Below, piece by piece: positions 51,301-60,997 of a stretch of DNA of 64,000 nucleotides (position 1 is its first letter; each line of letters begins with the position of its first letter). This DNA is from Bacteroidota bacterium (lineage in GTDB: Bacteria; Bacteroidota; Bacteroidia; Bacteroidales; GCA-2711565), in NCBI GenBank assembly GCA_018816945.1, contig JAHIVC010000024.1, positions 1 to 64,000 of the forward strand, read 5' to 3'. The translations under genes and the position numbers were made by a program. Below the pieces are notes generated by a model. The model was not told where the DNA came from. It worked only from the letters and a program-made list of their open reading frames with translations, and did no database searches.

Positions 51301-52176
51301 TTATCTTCTTGCTCCTCTTTTTTTAAATAAAGCCGTAAGGGGCCTTACATAATCTTCACCTGTTTTAATTTTTGCGACATCAACCCCACACTTTTTAAAA
51401 ATTTCATCCTGCAGTAATTCATTCTTTCTTACTGTTTTGCTATAAGCGTCTCTTAATGCTGCAAACGAAGTATCCACCCAGGTCATTCTTCCGGTTTCGG
51501 CATTCTTAATCTTGACCATCCCTACGTTGGGCAAATCATATTCTCTTCTGTCGGAAATTTTTAAAGCGATTAAATCATGTTTACGATTGGCAATTTTCAA
51601 TGCATCTTCAAATCCGGTATCAATAAAATCGGAAATTAAAAAAGCGGTACATCGTTTTTTAATCACATTTGTGAAATAACCTAAAGCAACTGCTATATCG
51701 GTTTCACGGTTTTCAGGTTTGAAATCAATTAATTCGCGAATAATGCGCAATATATGTGAAGTTCCTTTTTTTGGTGGAATGAATTTTTCAATCTTATTAC
51801 TGAAAAATATAACCCCAACCTTGTCGTTATTCTGAATGGCCGAAAATGCCAAAACAGCAGCAATTTCAGTAATCTGATCTTCTTTTAAATTCTGATTGGT
51901 GCCAAATTCATTCGAACCGCTGACATCAATAAGCAGCATTACCGTAAGCTCACGTTCCTCGTCAAATACTTTTACATAAGGATGATCGAAACGAGCGGTT
52001 ACGTTCCAGTCGATGCTCCGGATATCATCCCCATACTGGTACTCCCTGACTTCACTAAAAGCCATACCCCGACCCTTGAAAACACTGTGGTACTGTCCGG
52101 AAAATATCTGGTTCGACAAGCCACGTGTCTTGATCTCTATCTTACGTACTTTTTTAAAAATTTCAGTCGTCTCCAA
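51301..52176 (-). CDS. DUF58 domain protein
   Basis: This 291-residue protein contains the DUF58 signature: IEIKTRGLSNQIFSGQYHS, FKGRGMAFSEVREYQYGDD and RSIDWNVTAR. A VWA-like region follows, with LLIDVSGSNEFG. In these operons DUF58 proteins act with MoxR ATPases. The start codon is TTG at 52176 (METTEIFKKVRK): an in-frame stop two codons upstream excludes earlier starts, and later ATGs would remove the conserved N-terminus. The stop-rich upstream sequence is the edge of the inserted cassette. Confidence 0.82.
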   Translation of the reverse strand: METTEIFKKVRKIEIKTRGLSNQIFSGQYHSVFKGRGMAFSEVREYQYGDDIRSIDWNVTARFDHPYVKVFDEERELTVMLLIDVSGSNEFGTNQNLKEDQITEIAAVLAFSAIQNNDKVGVIFFSNKIEKFIPPKKGTSHILRIIRELIDFKPENRETDIAVALGYFTNVIKKRCTAFLISDFIDTGFEDALKIANRKHDLIALKISDRREYDLPNVGMVKIKNAETGRMTWVDTSFAALRDAYSKTVRKNELLQDEIFKKCGVDVAKIKTGEDYVRPLTALFKKRGARR

Positions 52177-52616
52177 GTCTTATTTAGTTATGAGTTATGA
52201 ATTATGAGTTATTAGTTATAAATTATAAGTTATAGGTTTGCTTTTGTTGTCATTATCGCACTTCTAATCATTTTTAGTAATGCGCTTGCATTTGTGTTTA
52301 TTTCATCAAATTCGTTTGTGCCAATAAATCCTGTTTCTTTAAGTAATTCCAACCAATAGATAGATTCGTCACATTCTTTTTGAGCTATGGCTAGTTTATG
52401 AATAAAATCGGCTTTGCTTTCAGCATTTTGAGCTTCCCTGGCTAAGGCGCCAACCGCAGTTCCACTTCTCAGTAATTGCTTACTCATCACAAATTCTTTT
52501 TTATCATTAATCAATGATTTATAAAGATTAATAATGGTGATTGCGAATTCGAAACTTTGTTTAATTATTGCGCCTTTCTTTTCACTCATAACTCATCACT
52601 TATAACTCATCACTCT
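52177..52616 (-). mobile_element. four-helix-bundle cassette flanked by inverted word arrays
   Basis: The gene 52230-52589 is bounded on each side by repeats of a ~10-base word. On the minus strand the start side has GTGATGAGTTAT twice and ATGAGTTATGAG. The stop side has ATAACTTATAA, ATAACTAATAA and ATAACTCATAA. ATGAGTTAT and ATAACTCAT are exact reverse complements. The arrays abut the moxR stop (2-3 bases away) and the DUF58 start. This has the look of a precise insertion of a gene with inverted ends; no transposase is present. Confidence 0.5.
52230..52589 (-). CDS. four helix bundle protein (23S rRNA intervening-sequence family)
   Basis: This 119-residue helical protein (FEFAITIINLYKSLINDKKE, VMSKQLLRSGTAVGALAREA, CDESIYWLELLKETGFIG) belongs to the 23S intervening-sequence/four-helix-bundle family. 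That family also includes the Avd accessory protein of diversity-generating retroelements. Its ATG (52589) is part of an upstream repeat word and its TAA (52230-52232) lies in the downstream array. No reverse transcriptase or template repeat is nearby. Its function here is unknown. Confidence 0.8.
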   Translation of the reverse strand: MSEKKGAIIKQSFEFAITIINLYKSLINDKKEFVMSKQLLRSGTAVGALAREAQNAESKADFIHKLAIAQKECDESIYWLELLKETGFIGTNEFDEINTNASALLKMIRSAIMTTKANL

Positions 52617-53609
52617 CTATGGTACTTCAATCGTATTTAAAATCTCATTGATGATTTCTTCGGTTGTGATGTTTTCTGCTTCGGCCTCGTAGGTCAAACC
52701 GATTCGGTGACGTAATACATCATGTGCTATCGCCCTGACATCTTCAGGTAAAACATATCCTCGTCTTTTAAGGAAAGCATATGCTTTTGATGCCAAGGCA
52801 AGGTTTATACTTGCACGTGGAGATGCGCCGTATGAAATCAAATTCTCAAACTTTTTTAAATTATGTTCAGCAGGATAACGGGTTGCAAACACGATGTCGG
52901 TAATGTATGTTTCAATTTTATCATCCAAATAAACTTGCCTCACTACATCTCTGGCATTTTTAATATCGACTGATTTAAGGATTTTATTCGTCGTCCGAAA
53001 AACATTTGTAATGTTTTGACGCAGAATAGTTTTCTCCTCTTCTTTTGTAGGATAATTAATCACCACTTTGAGCATAAAACGGTCGACCTGTGCCTCGGGA
53101 AGTGGATAGGTTCCTTCCTGCTCAATCGGGTTTTGAGTGGCCATTACCAAAAAGGGTTCTTCGAGTTTAAACGTGTGATCACCAATGGTAACCTGACGTT
53201 CCTGCATCGCTTCCAAAAGTGCACTTTGAACTTTCGCGGGCGATCGGTTGATTTCATCGGCAAGGATAAAGTTTGCAAATATGGGCCCTTTTCGAACTAC
53301 AAATTCTTCCTTTTTCTGACTATAAATCATGGTTCCTAAAAGGTCGGCAGGCAGCAAATCAGGAGTGAATTGAATCCTGCTGAATTTTGCATCGATCACA
53401 TTTGCCAATGAATTTATGGCCAAAGTTTTTGCCAATCCGGGAACTCCTTCAAGTAAAATATGACCATTGGCCAAAAGACCAATCATCAGGCGTTCTACCA
53501 TGTTTTTTTGCCCAACAATCACTTTGTGCATTTCAAGATTGATTAAATCAACAAAAGCACTTTCCTTCTGTATCTTTTCGTTTAATTCTCTGATATCGGT
53601 TTCCATCAT
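52617..53609 (-). CDS. MoxR-type AAA+ ATPase
   Basis: This 330-residue ATPase has the Walker A motif GVPGLAKT (about 55-62), Walker B LADEINRSPAK and the MATQNPIEQEGTYPLPEAQ sensor region, with the C-terminal lid (ASINLALASKAYAFLKRRGY). MoxR proteins act as chaperone-like partners of VWA and DUF58 proteins. It is the first gene of the bat-type operon. Two ATGs (53609 and 53606) are adjacent. A minus-strand TATATTTG at 53643-53636 may be its -7 box. Confidence 0.9.
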   Translation of the reverse strand: MMETDIRELNEKIQKESAFVDLINLEMHKVIVGQKNMVERLMIGLLANGHILLEGVPGLAKTLAINSLANVIDAKFSRIQFTPDLLPADLLGTMIYSQKKEEFVVRKGPIFANFILADEINRSPAKVQSALLEAMQERQVTIGDHTFKLEEPFLVMATQNPIEQEGTYPLPEAQVDRFMLKVVINYPTKEEEKTILRQNITNVFRTTNKILKSVDIKNARDVVRQVYLDDKIETYITDIVFATRYPAEHNLKKFENLISYGASPRASINLALASKAYAFLKRRGYVLPEDVRAIAHDVLRHRIGLTYEAEAENITTEEIINEILNTIEVP

Positions 53610-54118
53610 TTTTATGTTAATTATTTATGACCTTGCAAATATATTAAACATGAATTTGGTTTGGATGTTAAAAATTGTTAAAGCAAGTTAGGGAAAAGTT
53701 AAATGTGTTAACGTATTAACGTGTTTGCGTGTTTGCGTGTTTAAGTGTTTAGGTATTAACACTCCCGCCCAGCAGGGGAAGTTAACTTTAAAAAATTTTA
53801 TGCGTCTTTGAAAAGCCGGGCAGGTCTATAGTTGCGCAAAAAATAATTGACTGAATATTAAAGTGCTTACAGACATGTCAGGCAGTATTATGTCTGATAA
53901 ATTTCAGTTATTTATTCAAAGTCCAAAAAAATTCACTTTCAAAATAACTTGCGGTCTGTTAAAAAGCAAAAATATTTTTGTATTTTAAAATTTAACGCGG
54001 TCTATTGTTTTGTGCAAGATTGCTTTTCGTTGGGTAAATTCCGTAAAAACCGCTTCTATCTTTGGCGTTTGCCGCAAAACATTACCGGTATACAAATTTT
54101 TCACGCCGCTTAAAATAA
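53610..54118. other. intergenic region, no gene seen
   Basis: This stretch holds a possible moxR -7 box (minus strand, 53643-53636), the word array at 53701-53760 and otherwise unpatterned sequence. Short open frames occur but show no protein-like features. Confidence 0.4.
53701..53760. repeat. degenerate word array (TTAACG/GTGTTT type)
   Basis: Sixty bases made of related words: GTGTTAACGTATTAACGTG, then GTTTGCGTGTTTGCGTGTTT and AAGTGTTTAGGTATTAAC. The words are the reverse complement of those at 1512-1551. Confidence 0.5.
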
Positions 54119-54787
54119 TTAATCTCTTATACAGCGTACCGATAAACCACGATTTTTACCAGTGCTACTCCTGTAAACAAATGTATTGCTAAAACTCAAC
54201 ATTCGGAACCATGCGTTGCTGCCGTTTTCTGTGGCGCTCCACCAATAACCGCCCTCTCCTTCATTTACAAAAGAACCGTCGGATGAACGCCTTCCTCCCG
54301 GCATACCTGTAAAACCACTTTCATTAGTATTCATATCATTTCTTTTCCAACCGCTTGTGCTTTTCATTTTTGTACCTGCAACCTGAGCACCGCCAAGAAA
54401 ATTTTCAAGCGCTGTCCATTCAGCATCGCTTGGTATATGCCATCCATCGGGAGCTAAACCCCTTGAATCATTTACCGCGTACCAATTATATAACTTACCG
54501 TATTTTTGATCATTATCCGATTCATTTTGATAATAACACCAAGCAGGTTTACCTTCTTCACCTGCTTTAAGCCATTCTTCGTTTGTTCTTGCTTCGCCTA
54601 TTAGATCTCCATTTCGAAATCTTGTTCGGCTTAAGTTATATTGCATCCACCAATTTTCACCTATTTTTATTTGAGTTTCTTTTGGAACAGGTTCGCCATA
54701 AAATGCTGCCTCCAACACCTTTTTACAACTTAAAAAAGGCATTGAAATAATAATTAATGCAAACAAAATTAAATTTAATTTTTTCAT
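54119..54787 (-). CDS. FISUMP-domain lipoprotein
   Basis: This 222-residue protein starts with a lipoprotein signal ending in PFLSC (Cys about 21), and an AAGGAAAA site sits just before the ATG at 54787. The remainder contains the FISUMP domain (Fibrobacter succinogenes major paralogous domain): YGKLYNWYAVNDSRGLAPDG, WHIPSDAEWTALENFLGG, GYWWSATENGSNAWF and the ending GLSVRCIRD. FISUMP proteins are surface or extracellular; their function is not well established. A longer frame adds nine residues but is not favoured. Confidence 0.8.
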   Translation of the reverse strand: MKKLNLILFALIIISMPFLSCKKVLEAAFYGEPVPKETQIKIGENWWMQYNLSRTRFRNGDLIGEARTNEEWLKAGEEGKPAWCYYQNESDNDQKYGKLYNWYAVNDSRGLAPDGWHIPSDAEWTALENFLGGAQVAGTKMKSTSGWKRNDMNTNESGFTGMPGGRRSSDGSFVNEGEGGYWWSATENGSNAWFRMLSFSNTFVYRSSTGKNRGLSVRCIRD

Positions 54788-55002
54788 AAGATTTTCCTTT
54801 AAGAGCGATTTCATGTAAAGCTAAGAAATTTTCATTAATCGAACAATGGTTTACGGCATAGCTTTTCCTATAAATTTTTGCGTTGCGCGTATAATATGTT
54901 GACAGTTTTTAGTTTACTATTCCCCCCGCTATGCGGCAGTCAGGAATGACGCTTGGCTTCTTATTTTTATATTTTATCCATGATCCACTGGACTGGGACT
55001 TA

Positions 55003-55040
55003 CAATGGTAATACATTGTAATACAATAGCAATACGGTTG
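55003..55040. repeat. word array (GTAATACA type)
   Basis: The array repeats variants of GTAATACA and GCAATACG three times in about 38 bases. The next array follows after a ~13-base gap. Confidence 0.45.
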
Positions 55041-55053
55041 TAGTTTTTAGCAT

Positions 55054-55108
55054 TTAACAATGAAACAATCGAACAATGAAAACAATGAAACAATAAAACA
55101 ATGAAACA
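55054..55108. repeat. word array (AACAATGAAACAAT type)
   Basis: AACAATGAAACAAT-like units occur about four times with small changes (CAATGAAACAATCG, AACAATGAAAACAATG, AACAATAAAACAATG). It ends 10 bases before the stop of the DUF3352 gene. Confidence 0.5.
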
Positions 55109-55117
55109 CGCTAACAA

Positions 55118-57913
55118 CTATCTAATAAGGAAATTATATAAAATATGATCATCACCGACAAGCAAATTAATGGATACATTATTCAAAAGGTCGCCAATTG
55201 AAAACACAGGACCATCATTGTTTCTTTGGTTTGATTCGATGAGCCCGTCTTTATCGAAAAGGTAAACCTTATTTTCTGTATTTGAAAATACACACAGAAC
55301 AATGGTTCCATCCGAAGCTTTATAAATGGTTGGTGGTATAGAAATTTCGCCAGAAAATTCGTAGCTGAAGATCTCTTTTTTCAGACGATCAAAAACGCTA
55401 AGTTTATCTTTGTCAATATAAATAAAGTCATTGTTTTCGTCTTGATCAAAATCCTCGTAAAGGAAAAAGTGATTTTCGGAAAAACTGCCAAAATCAACAG
55501 ATGAAATATTACCTTTTGAACTGATATAAATAAGCTTTCCGGTTCTATCGGTTGTCACAAACAAGCCTTTGTTATTTGTTGAGTTAACATAGTATTCCGA
55601 GTTTTCAGCTTTACTAAACTGACTCTTCAGTATAATCCGATCACTGCCCTGCCTGTTAAGTATCCGGGTGTTGCCGTTCAAATCTGCCAATAAAATATAA
55701 TCCCTATTATTGGCAACCAAATGCTGAATCCTGCCCTGAACCTCCCTGTCTGTTTCTGCACGGTTCCATCCATCTACTTCCTTTCCATCAAGGGTGTAAT
55801 TGTAAATATTCTGATCCGTACCAGCATAAATGATCCGGTAATCACGATTATTGGAATAATCAAAAACGGAAATTCCATTTTCTGCTCTGACTTTTAATTT
55901 GATCGGGTATGAACCCACTTTATTTCCTAAAATATCCAACAAATGGATACTGGTTTTTGTGTTAAATAAATATTGAAGTTTCCCGTCTTTAAAAAAATCA
56001 ACTACATGTACTTCGCCCATTATCTGACCATCAATTTTATGTTTCCATAAAATATTTCCTTCATGATCAACCAGATAAATCTGATTACCGGCATCTGCTA
56101 CTAAAGTGTACAAATATTGATCCTGATGGTTTCTGAGCAAAAAAGGTCTTTCAACAATATTGTCGTCGAGTTTGGTTTGCCATGCCCAATCATTTTGTAT
56201 CGGTACGTTAGCATCATAATTAAGATATAAATTGGTGAAAAGTCCGTTTTCCTGCGACGAATACTGCAATCCTAATGCCTGATAGTTTTTAAATGTTGAA
56301 ATATTTTGAATGATGAAATCGTATAGATTTTTATTTATGAAACGCTCCAGTAGGTTTAACCCTTTTTTAATATTGAAATAGAAATAAAAATTAGATTTTT
56401 CAGCCATATTATCCGCAAATGAAATATAAGCCGGATCTAAACTAAGGGGATGTCCGCTCATGTATAAATTAATGTACTTTTCAAGTGCTGAGGTAGAATT
56501 TGCAATAATCAGATAATCTTCTATAAATGTGTAATGAAATGCCTGAATACTGCTGAACGGTTCTCCAAAAACCAGTGGGACGAATCCTTCTATATTGAGA
56601 TGATAAAGATTGTGATCACGATATTTTTTTACTAAACCGCTACCATCTTTGTTTTTTGAGATCTGTTCTAAGTATAATTGAGCTGCCACAGCATTCTTCA
56701 TTTTGATAATTGCATAGCAATTTTCTTCATAATTTAAATTACGGGTTGCAACAGAGACAAATGCAAAAGTTGGGCCCACATGTGGAACAAATGCGTTTTG
56801 AAGATTCGTTTTCAACGATATGTTCAGCCGATAAACCATTTGATTGAAAAGATCAACACGTTCATTTTTGGCCAATAAATTCTGATAATCGGTAAAATAT
56901 TTTTCGAAATTCCCAATCCCAAAATGCTGAAAAACAGTTGCCGTTCTTGGAATAATTTCTGCCATTTCAAATGGCTGTTCGTTTTGATTTTTGTATAGAT
57001 TAATATAATCCGATGAGGAGTCGTTAGTGCTTGTATAACCACTCAAGAAAAATTCATCCTTTTTTATCATCAAATCAAGCTCCGACCAACCGGCCATATT
57101 TGAAAGCAAATTTAAACCGACAAAATCCTTTGGTGCGTTACTGCTTTCCGTTGAATTTGGGTTTATGGTATCTGTCGGTGAAGTTATGCCGTATCGTTCA
57201 TTTGCTATTTGACCAAGAAGGGAGGGAAGTTGTTTGTAATTTACGAAGATGTTGGCTTCGACCCTTTTACCAGCCGTTTTTTCTACTTCCAAAAATGTTG
57301 AATTATGCCCGAAACTTTGATCAGATTGTAAATTTTCTAATGATTCAAGTACCAGATTTGCATTCGGGCTTCCGATAAACAAGCCACCTTCAATTGCATA
57401 AGTAAACGATCCTGTATATTGGTTAAAAACAAGTTTATTAAGCTGGTGCCCATTTACATTACTTATAAGCGTGGTGTAATTTTCACCATATATTCGTTCA
57501 AAAATCGTTCTGAGCGTTTTTCTACTTAAAGTGCCATCTAATTTAGACACGAGTAAAAGGTCAATATTATTGTTGTTCGAATGAATGGAAATGATGGCAT
57601 TTTGCACCTCAGTTGAGCTTTTGCTCTCTGTTTTCAGGTGCAATAGAGAATCAAATTTTATAATTTGTTCTTTGAATTCACTGAAACCCGGAAGGGTAAG
57701 TATATTGCACCAGATGTTATTTTCGTTAATGCTGTGATATAATTGATCAAATGTGCCGAATCGGATGAATATGGATGAGGATTCCGGAACGGCATCCAAT
57801 ACATCGTATTTCTCTTCATTTATTTTTTCATAGAAGAAAAATAAAAGTCCGGTGATTGTGATGATTAAAGCAATCATCAGGATGTTCGCCAGACTTTTTT
57901 TTTGAATTAACAT
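55118..57913 (-). CDS. DUF3352-like membrane protein with C-terminal beta-propeller region
   Basis: This 931-residue protein has an N-terminal membrane span (about 10-30), then a ~550-residue region with the look of DUF3352 (ILDAVPESSSIFIRF-like VLDAVPESSSIFIRF, SFTYAIEGGLFIGSPNANLV). From about residue 600 come repeats of the type YLVDHEGNILWKHKIDGQIM, HLLDILGNKVGSYPIKL and LTDLNGNTRILNRQG-like LADLNGNTRILNRQG, which suggest a beta-propeller. The ATG at 57913 is preferred over a GTG four codons upstream. No enzymatic motif is visible. Confidence 0.6.
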   Translation of the reverse strand: MLIQKKSLANILMIALIITITGLLFFFYEKINEEKYDVLDAVPESSSIFIRFGTFDQLYHSINENNIWCNILTLPGFSEFKEQIIKFDSLLHLKTESKSSTEVQNAIISIHSNNNNIDLLLVSKLDGTLSRKTLRTIFERIYGENYTTLISNVNGHQLNKLVFNQYTGSFTYAIEGGLFIGSPNANLVLESLENLQSDQSFGHNSTFLEVEKTAGKRVEANIFVNYKQLPSLLGQIANERYGITSPTDTINPNSTESSNAPKDFVGLNLLSNMAGWSELDLMIKKDEFFLSGYTSTNDSSSDYINLYKNQNEQPFEMAEIIPRTATVFQHFGIGNFEKYFTDYQNLLAKNERVDLFNQMVYRLNISLKTNLQNAFVPHVGPTFAFVSVATRNLNYEENCYAIIKMKNAVAAQLYLEQISKNKDGSGLVKKYRDHNLYHLNIEGFVPLVFGEPFSSIQAFHYTFIEDYLIIANSTSALEKYINLYMSGHPLSLDPAYISFADNMAEKSNFYFYFNIKKGLNLLERFINKNLYDFIIQNISTFKNYQALGLQYSSQENGLFTNLYLNYDANVPIQNDWAWQTKLDDNIVERPFLLRNHQDQYLYTLVADAGNQIYLVDHEGNILWKHKIDGQIMGEVHVVDFFKDGKLQYLFNTKTSIHLLDILGNKVGSYPIKLKVRAENGISVFDYSNNRDYRIIYAGTDQNIYNYTLDGKEVDGWNRAETDREVQGRIQHLVANNRDYILLADLNGNTRILNRQGSDRIILKSQFSKAENSEYYVNSTNNKGLFVTTDRTGKLIYISSKGNISSVDFGSFSENHFFLYEDFDQDENNDFIYIDKDKLSVFDRLKKEIFSYEFSGEISIPPTIYKASDGTIVLCVFSNTENKVYLFDKDGLIESNQRNNDGPVFSIGDLLNNVSINLLVGDDHILYNFLIR

Positions 57914-58002
57914 AATGAATTTCACGGATTCATTTCAAAATTAATATTAAATACATAACTCTGCATTTAGCGTATTTATTATAATCAACAAAAGGATGTT
58001 AA

Positions 58003-58599
58003 TTAAAAATCCAAAGAAAGCGGATCAAAAAGTTTAAAGCTTTTTCGGTGATGTTGACAAATGCCATATTCCTGAATGGCTGCACGATGAGCTTTTGTTG
58101 GATATGCCTTGTTCTGTTCCCAAAGGTACTGAGGAAATTTTAAAGACAATACCTTCATATAATCATCACGGTAAGTCTTGGCAAGAATTGAGGCTGCAGC
58201 TATTGAAGCGTATTTCCCATCTCCCTTGATGATGCAGACATGTTCAATGCTTTTGTAAGTTTTAAAACGATTTCCATCAATCAATAAAAGTTCGGGTATT
58301 TGATTCAACTGATCTATGGCCCTATGCATCGCCAGAAAGGATGCATTCAAAATGTTAATCCGATCTATTTCTTCATTATCAACAATCCCAACGGCCCAGG
58401 CTATTGCTTCAGTTTCAATTATTTTTCGAAGCAAATAACGATCTTTCTCTTTAATTTGTTTGGAATCGTTTAACTGGTCATTGACAAAAGTTTCAGGTAG
58501 AATTACCGCTGCCGCAAATACAGGTCCGGCCAGGCATCCTCTTCCGGCTTCATCGCAACCGGCTTCCAGTTTATTATCTGAATATCTAAGCTTTAGCAT
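58003..58599 (-). CDS. rnhB: ribonuclease HII
   Basis: This 198-residue enzyme nicks RNA in RNA-DNA hybrids, including single ribonucleotides in DNA. The DEAGRG motif (residues 16-21) carries the first two catalytic carboxylates, and [20 protein letters not shown] and the ending [11 protein letters not shown] are typical. The ATG at 58599 is used; the preceding codon is GTG. Its start overlaps the end of the membrane gene upstream by a few bases. Confidence 0.92.
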   Translation of the reverse strand: MLKLRYSDNKLEAGCDEAGRGCLAGPVFAAAVILPETFVNDQLNDSKQIKEKDRYLLRKIIETEAIAWAVGIVDNEEIDRINILNASFLAMHRAIDQLNQIPELLLIDGNRFKTYKSIEHVCIIKGDGKYASIAAASILAKTYRDDYMKVLSLKFPQYLWEQNKAYPTKAHRAAIQEYGICQHHRKSFKLFDPLSLDF

Positions 58600-58601
58600 C
58601 A

Positions 58602-59576
58602 CTAAACCTGAAAATGCATGTAAATGATGAAGAATACGGTTAAAGAAAAAATAAGGTCGGTCCAGAATAATTTTCGGAGATCAGAAAAAAAGATGGATAA
58701 GAAAATAGCAACCGGTATATAAATTGTTCCCGAATCACTGATAATGCCATTGTTAACAAACAAAATTATGATTCCCATAAAAAACAGATTGAACATGATA
58801 CTGATCTTTTTTCGAATCACAATTTTCTTATCATTTATCCTACCCATAATTCTTAATAATGAGAGGGCCATAAAAAAGGCAAGTATGGTTATGACAATAC
58901 TTTCATCTCTTCCTGCACTCTCAAATTTCAATTTCATATTAGTAAAATAGTTTTGATAATGAAGCAGGTATTCTAAGGCATTATCATTCCAAAAATAGTA
59001 AGTGAATAGAAAGAGGTAAGGAGTTAGTATTCCAATAATAGGGATAAACCAAGTCCTCCAATTTGGGATACGGTATATAAATAAAACTGTCCAAATAAAT
59101 ACTAAAAGAACTGCTGAAGGGAAATAAAACAAAGATGCCAATCCAATATTGAACCCGGCCTTAAAACTTAAACGATAAAATTCTGCCTTCAATTCAATAT
59201 CTAACAGGGCATCAAAAGCTATCAATATGAAAATACTGGCGATCAGTGAAGGGTAAAGGTGCTGCAATGCCAGCGAATGACTCATCAACACGATATATAC
59301 AAAGGCCGTGAGAAAAGTATTTCTGTTGATTAATTCATGTTTAATCAATATCTGATTCAGATAAATAGCTTGGATAAAAAGGATGAGAAAGGAAACTATA
59401 ATTAGAATTAAATGATTTCCTGTAATGGTAACTGCTAAATTATAAAATGGACTCGTGAAAGAAGTTTCAGCAATGGGGGGAGGATTCATAAATACAGCCT
59501 TCCATAGTCCGGTTCCTAGGATTAATAATCCCAGAAACTGAATAAATGAATTATTTTTGAAAAACCGGATAAGCAT
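58602..59576 (-). CDS. polytopic membrane protein of unknown function
   Basis: This 324-residue protein has about nine hydrophobic spans and few charged residues outside them ([56 protein letters not shown]). Its start ([18 protein letters not shown]) and the motif [15 protein letters not shown] recall a Bacteroidota-specific uncharacterised family that I believe is labelled DUF6427; I could not confirm this. It abuts rnhB and lies 12 bases after purD. Confidence 0.6.
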   Translation of the reverse strand: MLIRFFKNNSFIQFLGLLILGTGLWKAVFMNPPPIAETSFTSPFYNLAVTITGNHLILIIVSFLILFIQAIYLNQILIKHELINRNTFLTAFVYIVLMSHSLALQHLYPSLIASIFILIAFDALLDIELKAEFYRLSFKAGFNIGLASLFYFPSAVLLVFIWTVLFIYRIPNWRTWFIPIIGILTPYLFLFTYYFWNDNALEYLLHYQNYFTNMKLKFESAGRDESIVITILAFFMALSLLRIMGRINDKKIVIRKKISIMFNLFFMGIIILFVNNGIISDSGTIYIPVAIFLSIFFSDLRKLFWTDLIFSLTVFFIIYMHFQV

Positions 59577-59588
59577 AAAATAGCCGTA

Positions 59589-60881
59589 TTATTTTTTAAT
59601 AAATTTAAGTAAATCTTTTCCTAAATCCTTCCTGTAATAATTGCCTTTGAATTTAATTTTTTCAGCATTTTTATAAGATAAAGCTAAAGCTTCTTCCATC
59701 GACTTCCCGAAAGAGGTAATTGCCAACACGCGACCTCCATTTGTTAATACAGCCTTGTGATCATCAAATCTGGTTCCCGCATGAAAAATGAGGCTATCTG
59801 TAACGGTTTCAAGTCCGGTAATCTCATCACCTTTGGGATACGATTCGGGGTAGCCTGCGGCTACCTGCATGATGGCAGCCGCATGTTTTTCTACAATTTC
59901 AAAGGTTTTTTCTTCCAGGTTTTCATCAGCTATGCCAATAAAAAGTTCCAACAAATCACTCTTGATCCTGGGAATTACTGATTCTGCTTCAGGATCGCCC
60001 ATCCTGACATTGTATTCGATAACCACAGGTTCTTCATTAACCTTGATCAAACCAAAGAAAATAAAACCAGAGTATTTGAGCCCGTCGCTGATTAACCCGT
60101 TTACGGTTGGTTTAATAATTCGTTCTTCAATTTTACGCATGAAAGCATCATCAGCAAACGGTACGGGTGAAATAGAACCCATTCCACCTGTATTTAATCC
60201 CGTATCTCCTTCCCCAATTCTTTTATAATCTTTGGCTTCGGGTAAAATTTTATAGGATTTCCCATCAGTTAAAACAAAAACAGAAAGTTCAATCCCATCT
60301 AAAAATTCTTCAATTACAACCTGTGCCGAAGCTTCTCCAAATTTTGCATCATTCAACATGGCTGTAAGTTCGGTTTTAGCCTCTTCCAAATTGCTCGAAA
60401 TAATTACTCCTTTGCCGGCTGCAAGTCCGTCTGCTTTTAAAACATAGGGAGGCTTCAGGGTTTCCAGGAATTTTATTCCTTGTGCTAATTCATATCGCCC
60501 GAAGGTTTGGTAAGCTGCAGTTGGAATATTGTGTTTGTACATAAAGCTTTTGGCAAAATCTTTACTTCCTTCAAGAAGTGCAGCACTTTTTTTGGGGCCT
60601 ATCACTGCTATGTTTTTCAATAAAGGGTCATTCGAAAAATAATCAGCAATGCCTGCAACCAAAGGGACCTCAGGTCCTACAACTACCATACTTATTTGTT
60701 GTTCAAGAACGTATTTTTTTAAAGAATCAAAGTCATTAACATCTATTGGGACATTGGTACCGAGTGATGCTGTTCCGGCATTTCCCGGGGCAATAAATAA
60801 TTTTGTGAGTTTGGGACTCTGCTTAATTTTCCATGCAAATGCATGTTCACGGCCTCCTGATCCTAAAATTAGTACTTTCAT
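59589..60881 (-). CDS. purD: phosphoribosylamine--glycine ligase
   Basis: PurD (430 residues) makes glycinamide ribonucleotide in purine synthesis, using ATP. The N-terminal MKVLILGSGGREHAFAW, the ATP-grasp region KADGLAAGKGVIIS, the loop GDTGLNTGGMGSISP and the Mg-site EYNVRMGDPEAE are conserved. The ATG at 60881 is chosen because it begins the Rossmann-like VLILGSGGREHA strand; nine upstream residues are not conserved. Confidence 0.94.
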   Translation of the reverse strand: MKVLILGSGGREHAFAWKIKQSPKLTKLFIAPGNAGTASLGTNVPIDVNDFDSLKKYVLEQQISMVVVGPEVPLVAGIADYFSNDPLLKNIAVIGPKKSAALLEGSKDFAKSFMYKHNIPTAAYQTFGRYELAQGIKFLETLKPPYVLKADGLAAGKGVIISSNLEEAKTELTAMLNDAKFGEASAQVVIEEFLDGIELSVFVLTDGKSYKILPEAKDYKRIGEGDTGLNTGGMGSISPVPFADDAFMRKIEERIIKPTVNGLISDGLKYSGFIFFGLIKVNEEPVVIEYNVRMGDPEAESVIPRIKSDLLELFIGIADENLEEKTFEIVEKHAAAIMQVAAGYPESYPKGDEITGLETVTDSLIFHAGTRFDDHKAVLTNGGRVLAITSFGKSMEEALALSYKNAEKIKFKGNYYRKDLGKDLLKFIKK

Positions 60882-60997
60882 TTGTTCGAGTTTAGATCCA
60901 AGACTCAACTATCAAGACACAAGAAAATTAGAATAATCCTAAACGGCTTGCCTTGGATATTTAACTATGTCTGACTTTAATCTTGCACAATTATATT

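Larger units (their letters stand above)
54788..55117. other. intergenic region with two word arrays
   Basis: No gene is seen. The gap contains a small palindrome CCGC-TAT-GCGG (54926-54936) and two adjacent word arrays at 55003-55040 and 55054-55108. The rest is unpatterned. Confidence 0.45.

Noticed and set aside
52230-52589. diversity-generating retroelement accessory gene (Avd)
   Set aside because: The protein is in the same broad family, but no reverse transcriptase, template repeat or variable-target gene is in the window.
53701-53760. possible CRISPR array
   Set aside because: Words are 8-12 bases, degenerate and without unique spacers or nearby cas genes.
54010-54192. 60-residue open frame in the moxR-FISUMP gap, plus strand
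   Set aside because: Overlaps the end of the FISUMP lipoprotein gene on the other strand and has no recognisable features.
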